A stretch of 64,000 bases of DNA from Microbacterium oleivorans (GTDB lineage: Bacteria > Actinomycetota > Actinomycetes > Actinomycetales > Microbacteriaceae): contig NZ_LSTV01000005.1 in NCBI RefSeq assembly GCF_001644225.1, forward strand, positions 336,387 to 400,386, written 5' to 3'. The position numbers and the translations under genes are program-made. This document shows positions 36,377 to 43,446 of this stretch, in pieces. The notes beneath the pieces are model-generated. The model searched no databases, was not told the origin of the DNA, and saw nothing but the letters and a program-made list of their open reading frames with translations. The first letter of the stretch is position 1. Each line of letters opens with the position of its first letter.

Positions 36377-37032
36377 CCGCGAGCCCGTTCGACCAGTCCC
36401 GCTACCAACTGCGTTTCGACTGGGGGCAGGAGGGCCTGCGCCGCCTCGCCCCCGCGGACGTGGTCGTCGTGGTCGACGTCCTGCGGTTCTCGTCGACCGT
36501 GTCGGCGCGGATCGTGGGCGGCGAAACCGTGCCGCACGACGACGCGGCCCACGCCGTTTCGCGCAACGGCGCCGCCGTCGCCTCGGCCGCCGCGGACGCG
36601 GGCGCGGTCGTCTTCCTGGGGTGCCTGCGCAACGCGACCGCGGTCGCGCACGCCGTGCTGGCCGAGCAGAACCGCCGCGCGGCGCGGACGAGCGTCAACG
36701 TCATCGCGGCGGGGGAGCTGTCCGGGCAGGGGGATGCCGCGGTCCTCCGCTTCAGCGTCGAGGACCAGCTGGGCGCGGGCGCGGTGTTCGCCGCCCTCGA
36801 GGCGCTCGGGCTCGACCATTCGTCGCCGGAGGCCGCGGCGGCATCCGAGTCCTTCCGCGGGCTCCGCTCCGCCGTCCGTCACCTGCTGACGGCGAGCGGC
36901 TCGGGGCAGGAGCTGCTCGAGGCCGACCGCCGCGCCGAGGTGCTCGCCGCCGCGGCCCACGACGCCGACGACGCGGTACCGGTCCTGCGCGGCGGCGTGT
37001 GGCGGGCGTACGAGACGATCAGCGCGGAGTGA
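36373..37032 (+). CDS. comB: ComB-like 2-phosphosulfolactate phosphatase
   Basis: A 219-residue protein of the ComB family. QYQLRFDWGQEGLRRLAPADVVVVVDVLRFSSTVSARIVGG and GAVVFLGCLRNATAVA match the fold that holds the magnesium-phosphate site. In methanogens ComB dephosphorylates 2-phosphosulfolactate in coenzyme M synthesis; in actinobacteria the substrate is uncertain. ATG overlaps the beta-glucosidase stop by 4 bp, but TACGCT (36361-36366) lies 6 nt upstream within that gene, so it may also have its own leaderless promoter. Its 3' end overlaps the convergent SprT-like gene by 14 bp. Confidence 0.85.
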   Translation: MTASPFDQSRYQLRFDWGQEGLRRLAPADVVVVVDVLRFSSTVSARIVGGETVPHDDAAHAVSRNGAAVASAAADAGAVVFLGCLRNATAVAHAVLAEQNRRAARTSVNVIAAGELSGQGDAAVLRFSVEDQLGAGAVFAALEALGLDHSSPEAAAASESFRGLRSAVRHLLTASGSGQELLEADRRAEVLAAAAHDADDAVPVLRGGVWRAYETISAE

Positions 37033-37507
37033 GGGCGGCGCGCCGTGTCTCGGCGGTGATCTCGCGCCGCCGCCAGGTGATCAGGTGGCGCGGATCGAAC
37101 GTCGGTGCGCAGCGTGCGCACGACGTCGCCCGGGTGGCCTTGCGGTGCCGGTAGGCGACATGCCCCGCGGGGCAGACCCCGACCCAGGGGGCGAGCTCGG
37201 TCGCCGTCTCACCGCGGTGCGTCACGCCGCCGGTGTAGCCGAGCGAGCCCGCGATGCGCTTCCAGTCCGCGCCGTGCCCGGCTGCGGCCCCCGCGATCGC
37301 GTGGGCGATCTCGTGCAGGATCGTCTGCCGGTTGGTCTCGGCGTCGTACCGCGCGGCGAGATAGCGCGAGAGCGTGATGCGCTTGCGCAGGTAGTCGCAC
37401 GCGCCCGCGCGCCGTTTGGCGTTGTCGAACGCGAAGCTCCACGAGTCGTCGAGCAGCTGCCGCAGCAGGGACTCCGCCTCGCGGCGGACGTCGATCAGAT
37501 CGCTCAT
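37019..37507 (-). CDS. SprT-like zinc metallopeptidase domain protein
   Basis: A 162-residue protein with HEIAHAIAG near residues 65-72, the HExxH site of SprT/Spartan-like domains, and a C-terminal zinc ribbon (VGVCPAGHVAYRHRKATRATSCARCAP). AKRRAGACDYLRKRITLSRYLAARYD is typical of SprT proteins. Eukaryotic relatives cleave DNA-protein crosslinks; the bacterial role is not settled. The ATG at 37507 lies 6 nt behind TATCGT (37514-37519). Confidence 0.87.
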   Translation of the reverse strand: MSDLIDVRREAESLLRQLLDDSWSFAFDNAKRRAGACDYLRKRITLSRYLAARYDAETNRQTILHEIAHAIAGAAAGHGADWKRIAGSLGYTGGVTHRGETATELAPWVGVCPAGHVAYRHRKATRATSCARCAPTFDPRHLITWRRREITAETRRAALTPR

Positions 37508-37550
37508 GCCAGCACGATAGAACGGATGTACGACACTCGCCGGGAACGGC

Positions 37551-38078
37551 TCAGCTGGCGACCGTGGAACGGTTGCGGCGCCGATCGACGGCGTCGATCG
37601 CGAGCAGCGTCGACTCCAGCTGCTCCTCGGGCGCTCCGGCCTCCTGCCGCAGGAAGAGCGCCTTCTTGAAGTCCGCGCGCGCCGACGCATCGTCACCGGC
37701 GTCGAAGTGCACCTTGCCGCGGTGCTGGCAGCCGAACGCGGCCACCGCCGCCCAGCCCTGGCCCTCGGCCTCTTCGACGCACGTGTTGAGTTCGTGGATC
37801 GCGGCCGCGTAGGCGCCGCGGAACTGCTGGACGGTGGCGTGCAGCATCCGTGCGCGCAGCAGGTCCTTGCGGGTCCCGGCCATCCGCGCGAGACGGACCG
37901 ACTCCTCCGACACCACGAGCGCGTCGTCGAGACGGCCGGTCACCTTGAGGAGCCACACCTTCTCGAGCATCGCCGCGAGGCTGCGCTGCTCGCCGAGCTC
38001 GACGAGCCGTGCCTGGCATTCGTCGAGGTCGACGATCTCTCGGAGTGTCTCCGGGTCGTATCCCTTGATGAAGCCCAC
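37551..38078 (-). CDS. Helical-repeat (TPR-like) protein, 175 aa
   Basis: The protein consists of paired amphipathic helices resembling tetratricopeptide repeats (LAAMLEKVWLLKVTGRLDDALVVSEESVRLARMAG, GAYAAAIHELNTCVEEAEGQGWAAVAAFGCQHRGKVHFDAGDDASARADFKKALFLRQ). The GTG at 38078 is chosen because GGAAGGA stands about 7 nt upstream; the open frame continues upstream without such a signal. There is no membrane segment. It is probably an adaptor that binds another protein; the partner is unknown. Confidence 0.75.
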   Translation of the reverse strand: MGFIKGYDPETLREIVDLDECQARLVELGEQRSLAAMLEKVWLLKVTGRLDDALVVSEESVRLARMAGTRKDLLRARMLHATVQQFRGAYAAAIHELNTCVEEAEGQGWAAVAAFGCQHRGKVHFDAGDDASARADFKKALFLRQEAGAPEEQLESTLLAIDAVDRRRNRSTVAS

Positions 38079-38166
38079 GGCCAATCCTTCCCACCCAGCG
38101 ACGTGTGCCTCCAGTGTCGCCGGGCGGGACCCGGAATCGGCTGAGGGCGCGCCGCGCGTCGTGGCC

Positions 38167-39030
38167 TCAGCGATCGAAGACGGATGCGGCGGGCTTCGGC
38201 GACGGGGTGGCGTCGGCATCCGTCATGATCCGCGCATCGCGCGCGAACGCCTCGAGCTCGGCGCTGTGGGCGACCTTCGCGGGGTGCGGCCCCGCCGCCA
38301 TGAGCCGCGGCAGCCAGTCCATCGGCAGTGGAGTGGGAGAGGCGGCGATGACGATGTTGCCGAACCGACCGCTCTTGAGCGTGCCGACCTCGGCGAGGAT
38401 CACGACGTGCTCGAGCACCGAGCGCACGGTCGCAACCTGGCGGCGCGCGAAGGCCAGTCCGCTCCCGTCGGCGATGTTGACGAGCAGGATGCCGGTGGGT
38501 GCGAGCAGCCCCGCGAGGATGCGGTAGTACTCCACGCTCGTGATGTGAGCGGGGGTCTGGGCACCCGCGAACACGTCGGAGACGACGAGGTCGACGTTGC
38601 CGACGAGCCCCGCGGGCAGGCGTGCGGCGACGTCGCGCGCGTCGCCGATGCGCACCCGGAGCTGTCCCGTGCGGGGGAGCGGCAGGTGCGCGCGGACGAG
38701 GTCGACGAGCGCCTGCTCCAGCTCGATCACCTGCTGCCGCGACCCCGGCCGGGTGTGCTCGACGTACCGCGGCAGGGTCAGGGCGCCCGCACCGAGGTGC
38801 ACGGCCGTGAGGGGTTCGCCCGGCATCCCGATCTGGTCGATCACCGCACCCATCCGGGCGACGTACTCGAAGTGGAGGTGCGACGGATCGTCGAGGTCCA
38901 CGTGCGACTGGGGGGTCGTGTCGACGATCAGTTCCCAGCCGCCGGCGAAACGACCCGGCACGATGCGCGCCTGCCGGCCGTCGGACAGTCTCGCGACAGG
39001 CGGGTCGATCGGGTCGCGGGAGCGGGCCAT
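38167..39030 (-). CDS. Spermidine synthase-like methyltransferase-fold protein
   Basis: A 287-residue Rossmann-fold protein. AVHLGAGALTLPRYVEHTRPGSRQQVIELEQALVDLVR corresponds to motif I and the acidic loop, RVRIGDARDVAARL to the following Asp and DLVVSDVFAGAQTPAHITSVEYYR to the catalytic-Asp loop of spermidine synthases. The usual putrescine-binding N-terminal pattern is weak, so it may not make spermidine. The ATG at 39030 is supported by TACCGT (39037-39042) 6 nt upstream. It diverges from the oligopeptide transporter operon. Confidence 0.82.
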   Translation of the reverse strand: MARSRDPIDPPVARLSDGRQARIVPGRFAGGWELIVDTTPQSHVDLDDPSHLHFEYVARMGAVIDQIGMPGEPLTAVHLGAGALTLPRYVEHTRPGSRQQVIELEQALVDLVRAHLPLPRTGQLRVRIGDARDVAARLPAGLVGNVDLVVSDVFAGAQTPAHITSVEYYRILAGLLAPTGILLVNIADGSGLAFARRQVATVRSVLEHVVILAEVGTLKSGRFGNIVIAASPTPLPMDWLPRLMAAGPHPAKVAHSAELEAFARDARIMTDADATPSPKPAASVFDR

Positions 39031-39082
39031 TCGTCTACGGTAGCCCGCAGGAAGAAACACGATCGAGATGCAGATGTAACCG

Positions 39083-39108
39083 CTTGCCCGCAGTGCGGCA
39101 GGTAGCGT
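39083..39108 (+). promoter_or_regulatory. Candidate promoter and imperfect palindrome of the oligopeptide operon
   Basis: A -10-like TAGCGT (39103-39108) is directly preceded by the imperfect palindrome CTTGCCCGCAGTGCGGCAGG (39083-39102). The palindrome covers the -35 region and could be an operator. The leader to the ATG would be about 65 nt. Confidence 0.4.
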
Positions 39109-39179
39109 CAGCGGCATCCCTTCGGCAACGCCGCCCTCCAGGCGCGTCGCCGACGAGCCTCATCGGAAGGTGCACAGCA

Positions 39180-40850
39180 ATGCTCCCCATGTCCAGGAAG
39201 CGGGTGGTCGCGGGCGCCGCGGCCCTCGTCATCGGTGCGCTCGCGCTCAGCGCGTGCGCCAGTCAGCGCGGCGGCGAGACCGAAGGCGAAGGCTCGGCCG
39301 ACGTCGACGGCACGTTCGTCTTCGGCGCCTCGGCCGACCCGGCCAGCCTCGACCCCGCCTTCGCCCAGGACGGCGAGACGTTCCGCGTCTCGCGTCAGAT
39401 CTTCGAGGGTCTCGTCGGCACCAAGCCCGGCACCGCCGACCCGGCGCCGCTCCTCGCCGAGTCGTGGGAGGTCTCGGACGACTCGCTGAGCTACACGTTC
39501 GCCCTCAAGAAGGACGTCACGTTCCACGACGGCACCCCGTTCAACGCGGAGGCCGTCTGCGTCAACTTCGACCGTTGGTACAACTGGGAGGGCCTGGCCG
39601 CCAGCGAGGCGCTCGGCTACTACTACAACAAGCTTTTCAAGGGCTACGCGTCGAGCCCCGACACCGCGGTCTACGACTCCTGCACGCCCGACGGCGACGA
39701 CTCGGTCACCATCGCGCTGAAGAAGCCCTTCGCCGGCTTCGTGGCGGCGCTGTCGCTCCCCGCCTTCGGGATGCAGTCGCCGACCGCCCTCGAGGAGTAC
39801 AAGGCCGACGAGGTCGGCGGCACCGCCGAGGCCCCGACCCTCAGCGAGTACGCGATGGGTCACCCCGTCGGCACCGGTCCCTACAAGTTCGATGAGTGGT
39901 CGCCGGGCGAGCAGCTGACGCTGAGCTCGTACGAGGACTACTGGGGCGACGCCGGCCAGATCGACGAGATCATCTTCCGCGTGATCGACGACCCGACCGC
40001 CCGCCGCCAGGCGCTCGAGTCGGGCTCCATCGACGGGTACGACCTCGTCGGCCCCGCCGATACGGCCGCTCTCGAGGAGGACGGCTACAAGATGGTGTCG
40101 CGTCCGCCCTTCACGATCCTCTACCTCGCCTTCAACCAGGCGGTCCCGGAGCTGCAGGACCCGAAGGTCCGAGAGGCTCTCTCGTACGCCGTCGACAAGG
40201 ACGCGCTCATCTCGCAGGTCCTCCCCGAGGGCACCGAGAAGGCGACGCAGTTCATGCCGCCGACCGTCAACGGCTGGAACGCCGACGTCACGACGTACGA
40301 CTACGACCCCGAGAAGGCGAAGCAGCTGCTCGCCGAGGCCGGCTACGACGAGGCCAACCCGCTGGCGCTGACCTTCAACTACCCGGTCAACGTCTCGCGT
40401 CCGTACATGCCGGACCCCGAGCAGATCTTCACGGTGCTGTCGAAGCAGCTGAACGAGGTCGGCATCGAGACCACGCCGAAGTCGAACGAGTGGGGCGAGT
40501 ACCTCGACCTCATCACCGGCGGCACGGATCACGGCATCCACCTGCTCGGTTGGACCGGTGACTACAACGACACCGACAACTTCCTCGGCGTCTTCTTCGG
40601 TCAGAAGTCAGCGGAGTGGGGCTTCGACAACCCCGAGCTGTTCTCCGCGCTGACCGACGCCCGCGGCATCGCGGACCTCGACGAGCAGACGCAGGTCTAC
40701 TCCGACATCAACGAGCAGGTCGCCGAGTTCATCCCCGGTGTTCCGCTCGCCCACCCGGCTCCCACCCTGGCCTTCGACCCCCGCGTCGAGAGCTACCCGG
40801 CGAGCCCCGTGAACGATGAGGTGTTCAGCGAGATCGTCCTCACGAAGTAA
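39180..40850 (+). CDS. Peptide ABC transporter substrate-binding lipoprotein
   Basis: A 556-residue family 5 solute-binding protein (OppA/DppA type). A basic n-region, hydrophobic core and lipobox ALSAC give a lipid-anchored extracellular protein. FVFGASADPASLDPAFAQDGETFRVSRQIFEGLVG and GTGPYKFDEWSPGEQLTL are family hallmarks, and EALSYAVDKDALI follows in the second lobe. GGAAGG precedes the ATG by about 9 nt. Two hairpins separate it from the permease genes. It delivers peptides or similar ligands to the two permeases; nickel or sugar ligands are possible in this family. Confidence 0.93.
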   Translation: MLPMSRKRVVAGAAALVIGALALSACASQRGGETEGEGSADVDGTFVFGASADPASLDPAFAQDGETFRVSRQIFEGLVGTKPGTADPAPLLAESWEVSDDSLSYTFALKKDVTFHDGTPFNAEAVCVNFDRWYNWEGLAASEALGYYYNKLFKGYASSPDTAVYDSCTPDGDDSVTIALKKPFAGFVAALSLPAFGMQSPTALEEYKADEVGGTAEAPTLSEYAMGHPVGTGPYKFDEWSPGEQLTLSSYEDYWGDAGQIDEIIFRVIDDPTARRQALESGSIDGYDLVGPADTAALEEDGYKMVSRPPFTILYLAFNQAVPELQDPKVREALSYAVDKDALISQVLPEGTEKATQFMPPTVNGWNADVTTYDYDPEKAKQLLAEAGYDEANPLALTFNYPVNVSRPYMPDPEQIFTVLSKQLNEVGIETTPKSNEWGEYLDLITGGTDHGIHLLGWTGDYNDTDNFLGVFFGQKSAEWGFDNPELFSALTDARGIADLDEQTQVYSDINEQVAEFIPGVPLAHPAPTLAFDPRVESYPASPVNDEVFSEIVLTK

Positions 40851-40858
40851 GCCGATCG

Positions 40859-40914
40859 AGGCGGCTCCAGCCGCCTGACCGGTGCGGGGCGGGACACCCT
40901 CCCGCCCCGCACCG
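40859..40914 (+). promoter_or_regulatory. Two intercistronic hairpins in the peptide transporter operon
   Basis: AGGCGGCT-CC-AGCCGCCT at 40859-40876 is followed by CGGTGCGGGGCGGG-7 nt-CCCGCCCCGCACCG at 40880-40914, a perfect 14-bp stem. They lie between the binding-protein gene and the first permease gene. Such hairpins usually cause partial termination or protect the upstream mRNA, giving more binding protein than permease. Confidence 0.7.
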
Positions 40915-40935
40915 ACCTCCACGAAAGCGACACCC

Positions 40936-41940
40936 GTGCTGCGAACCATCGGCAAAAGGCTCCTGCTGCTGATCCCCACCCTCCTCGGACTGAGCATCCT
41001 GCTCTTCTGGTGGGTGAGAACCCTTCCCGGTGGGCCCGCCCAGGCTCTGCTCGGCGAGAAGTCCACCCCCGAAGCGGTCGCCCGCATCAACGAGCTCTAC
41101 GGCTTCGACCGCCCGCTCCTCGAGCAGTACTTCACGTGGATCGGCAGGCTCCTCTCGGGCGATTTCGGCAGCTCGCTGCAGACGAGCCGCCCCGTGCTCG
41201 ACGAGTTCCTGCGCCGCTTCCCCGCGACGATCGAGCTCTCGCTCGCCGCGCTCATCATCGCCGTCGGCGTCGGCGTCCCCCTCGGATACTGGGCCGCCCG
41301 CCGCCACGGCAAGGCGGCCGACAGCGCCGCTGTCGTCTTCAGCCTGCTCGGCATCGTCGTGCCGGTGTTCTTCCTGGCCTTCATCCTCAAGTACGTCTTC
41401 GCCGTGCAGCTGGGATGGCTGCCCTCGGACGGTCGCCAGAGCCCCCGGATCGACGCGACGCACTACACGAACTTCTACGTCCTCGACGGCCTCATCACAG
41501 GGGAGTTCGACGCGGCATGGGATGCCGTCCTCCACCTGATCCTGCCGGCGGTGGCGCTCGGCACGATCCCCCTCGCGATCATCGTGCGCATCACCCGGGC
41601 ATCCGTCCTCGAGGTCCAGAACGCGGACTACGTGCGCACCGGCAAGGCCAAGGGCGTGCCCGGAGCGCTGCTGCGCAACCGCTTCATCCTCCGCAATGCC
41701 ATGCTGCCGGTGATCACGACGATCGGCCTGCAGGCGGGTCTGCTGCTGTCGGGAGCGATCCTCACCGAGACGGTGTTCGCCTTCCCCGGCATCGGCTCGT
41801 TCCTCGCCGGCGCCATCTTCAACCGCGACTTCCCGGTCCTGCAGGGCTTCATCATCTTCATCGCGATCGTCTACGCGCTGATCAACCTGCTCGTCGACGT
41901 CTCGTACAGCCTGATCGACCCGAGAGTGAGGGTCTCATGA
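40936..41940 (+). CDS. Peptide ABC transporter permease (DppB type)
   Basis: A 334-residue inner permease with six hydrophobic segments. The N-terminus MLRTIGKRLLLLIPTLLGLSILLFWWVRTLPGGPAQALLG is typical of DppB/OppB, and the EAA loop is YVRTGKAKGVPGALLRNRFILRNAMLP. The GTG start is preceded by GAAAG and follows the two hairpins. It ends in an ATGA overlap with the second permease gene, so the two are translationally coupled. Confidence 0.94.
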   Translation: MLRTIGKRLLLLIPTLLGLSILLFWWVRTLPGGPAQALLGEKSTPEAVARINELYGFDRPLLEQYFTWIGRLLSGDFGSSLQTSRPVLDEFLRRFPATIELSLAALIIAVGVGVPLGYWAARRHGKAADSAAVVFSLLGIVVPVFFLAFILKYVFAVQLGWLPSDGRQSPRIDATHYTNFYVLDGLITGEFDAAWDAVLHLILPAVALGTIPLAIIVRITRASVLEVQNADYVRTGKAKGVPGALLRNRFILRNAMLPVITTIGLQAGLLLSGAILTETVFAFPGIGSFLAGAIFNRDFPVLQGFIIFIAIVYALINLLVDVSYSLIDPRVRVS

Positions 41941-42896
41941 GCACCGTCCTTCCCCCCGCCGCCGGCGGAAGCCCCGCCGAGGACGCCACGGCCGTCGACC
42001 TGAAGGCCGGCAGCGGCGGAGCGCCGCGCGGCGGCTTCTGGCACGACGTCTTCCGTCGCCTGCGGCGCAGCCCCGTCGCGTGGACCGGCCTCGTCATCGT
42101 GCTGCTGTTCGTGCTGGTCGCGATCCTCGCACCGCTGCTCGCCCCGTACCCCGAGACGGACCTCCCGGGTGCGCGCGAGATCACCCCGACCTACATCCCC
42201 GGCCCCGGCGAGATCGCCGCGTTCCCGCTCGGCCTCGACCGATTCGGCGGCGACGTGCTGTCCAAGCTCATCTGGGGAGCGCAGTCGTCGCTGCTCATCG
42301 GCGTCATCTCGACCGCCTACGGACTCGTCGGCGGGATGCTGCTGGGCCTCATCGCGGGCACGTTCGGCGGCTGGGTCGACAACGTCATCATGCGACTCGT
42401 CGACATCCTGCTCTCGGTGCCGAGCCTGCTGCTCGCCGTCTCGATCGCAGCGATCCTCGGTCAGAACCAGAACTCGGTCATGATCGCCATCGGTGTCGCG
42501 CAGGTGCCCATCTTCGCGCGCCTGCTCCGCGCCTCGATGCTGCAACAGCGGTCGGCCGACTACGTCCTCTCGGCGCAGACCCTCGGCCTCGGGCGCGGGC
42601 GCATCACGATGACCCACGTCCTGCCGAACGCGGTCGGACCGGTCATCGTGCAGGGCACCCTGTCGCTCGCGACCGCCGTCATCGACGCCGCGGCGCTGTC
42701 GTTCCTCGGCCTCGGTGGCGGACGCCCCGAGACCGCGGAGTGGGGACGCATGCTCACCTACGCGCAGGCGGAACTCGCCATCGCGCCGTGGCTCGCGTTC
42801 CTCCCCGGCATCTGCATCGCGATCACCGCCCTCGGCTTCACCCTGTTCGGCGAGGCGCTGCGCGAAGCCATGGACCCCCGGACGCGCGGGCGCTGA
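41937..42896 (+). CDS. Peptide ABC transporter permease (DppC type)
   Basis: A 319-residue permease. A hydrophilic Ala/Gly-rich N-terminus of about 40 residues precedes a first membrane segment (VAWTGLVIVLLFVLVAILAPLLAPYPETD) and five more. The EAA loop is YVLSAQTLGLGRGRITMTHVLPNAVGPVIV. GLDRFGGDVLSKLIWGAQSSLLIG is the DppC/OppC hallmark. It starts in the ATGA overlap with the preceding gene. The ATPase for the complex is probably the fused protein at 43447-45108. Confidence 0.94.
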   Translation: MSTVLPPAAGGSPAEDATAVDLKAGSGGAPRGGFWHDVFRRLRRSPVAWTGLVIVLLFVLVAILAPLLAPYPETDLPGAREITPTYIPGPGEIAAFPLGLDRFGGDVLSKLIWGAQSSLLIGVISTAYGLVGGMLLGLIAGTFGGWVDNVIMRLVDILLSVPSLLLAVSIAAILGQNQNSVMIAIGVAQVPIFARLLRASMLQQRSADYVLSAQTLGLGRGRITMTHVLPNAVGPVIVQGTLSLATAVIDAAALSFLGLGGGRPETAEWGRMLTYAQAELAIAPWLAFLPGICIAITALGFTLFGEALREAMDPRTRGR

Positions 42897-42898
42897 TC

Positions 42899-43006
42899 GT
42901 GAGCCGGCGGGCGCTGCTCGTCGTCGTCGGGCTGGCGGCCGTCGTCGTCGTGGGGCTGGTCGTGCTGTACACGCTCGGTGGGCTCGGCAACGCGGTCGTG
43001 CCGTAG
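42899..43006 (+). CDS. Possible 35-aa single-span membrane protein
   Basis: A short frame starting with GTG two bases after the permease stop. It encodes VSRRALLVVVGLAAVVVV followed by GLVVLYTLGGLGNAVVP, a positively charged N-terminus plus one transmembrane helix. Codon positions show the strong third-position G/C bias of real genes. Close spacing suggests coupled translation with the permease. It could be a small accessory subunit of the transporter. No family is recognised, and chance coding in GC-rich sequence is possible. Confidence 0.5.
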   Translation: MSRRALLVVVGLAAVVVVGLVVLYTLGGLGNAVVP

Positions 43007-43029
43007 TCCCGCCGGGATACTCGCCGGGG

Positions 43030-43153
43030 CACCGCTGCGCGATCCCGGTGGGTCGGCTGGTACCGCTGCGCGATCCCGGCGGGTCGGACGGTACCGCTGC
43101 GCGATCCCGGCGGGTCGGCTGGTACCGCTGCGCGATCCCGGCGGGTCGGACAA
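43030..43153. repeat. 31-bp tandem repeat array, four copies
   Basis: Four head-to-tail copies (43030, 43061, 43092, 43123) of a unit that begins TACCGCTGCGCGATCCCGG and ends GGGTCGG plus CTGG or ACGG. The last four bases alternate between copies, giving a 62-bp higher-order period. A 14-bp inverted copy of part of the unit (CCCACCGGGATCGC) lies at 43179-43192. No spacers are present, so it is not CRISPR. Confidence 0.85.
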
Positions 43154-43220
43154 CAGGGCCCCTTCCCCGACTGTCCGGCCCACCGGGATCGCTTCGCTGC
43201 CCGTGCGTGCAGGGGCCGTT

Positions 43221-43265
43221 CGCCTGTCGCGTTGTGCCGTGTGGGGCGGCGTTATGTGACAGGGG
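43221..43265. repeat. 45-bp palindromic intergenic element, copy 2
   Basis: CGCCTGTCGCGTTGTG at one end and GTGACAGGGG at the other. It is the first of three copies in tandem at about 74-bp intervals in this spacer. Confidence 0.85.
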
Positions 43266-43294
43266 AGGGTTGCGGGGGTGCGGCATCCGCTGTT

Positions 43295-43339
43295 CGCCTG
43301 TCGCGTTGTGCGGTGTGGGGCGGCGTGTTGTGACAGGGG
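43295..43339. repeat. 45-bp palindromic intergenic element, copy 3
   Basis: Identical to copy 2 except for a few central bases; 40 of 45 positions or more agree. Separated from copy 2 by a 29-bp linker that resembles the linker before copy 4. Confidence 0.85.
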
Positions 43340-43368
43340 AGGGATGCGGGGGTGCGGCATCCTGCGCT

Positions 43369-43413
43369 CGCCTGTCGCAATGTGCCGTGCGAGGCGGCAG
43401 TTTGTGACAGGCG
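43369..43413. repeat. 45-bp palindromic intergenic element, copy 4
   Basis: CGCCTGTCGC and GTGACAGGCG. Compared with copy 1 (CCCC...GGGG), both arms have changed together so that the outer stem stays perfect, a compensatory pair of changes. The spacer 43007-43446 otherwise holds only the 31-bp array and no gene. Confidence 0.85.
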
Positions 43414-43446
43414 AGGGATGCCGCGCCGCGCCGCGGGCGGCGAGGG

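Noticed and set aside
43030..43153. CRISPR array
   Set aside because: The 31-bp units are directly adjacent with no unique spacers, and no cas gene is nearby.
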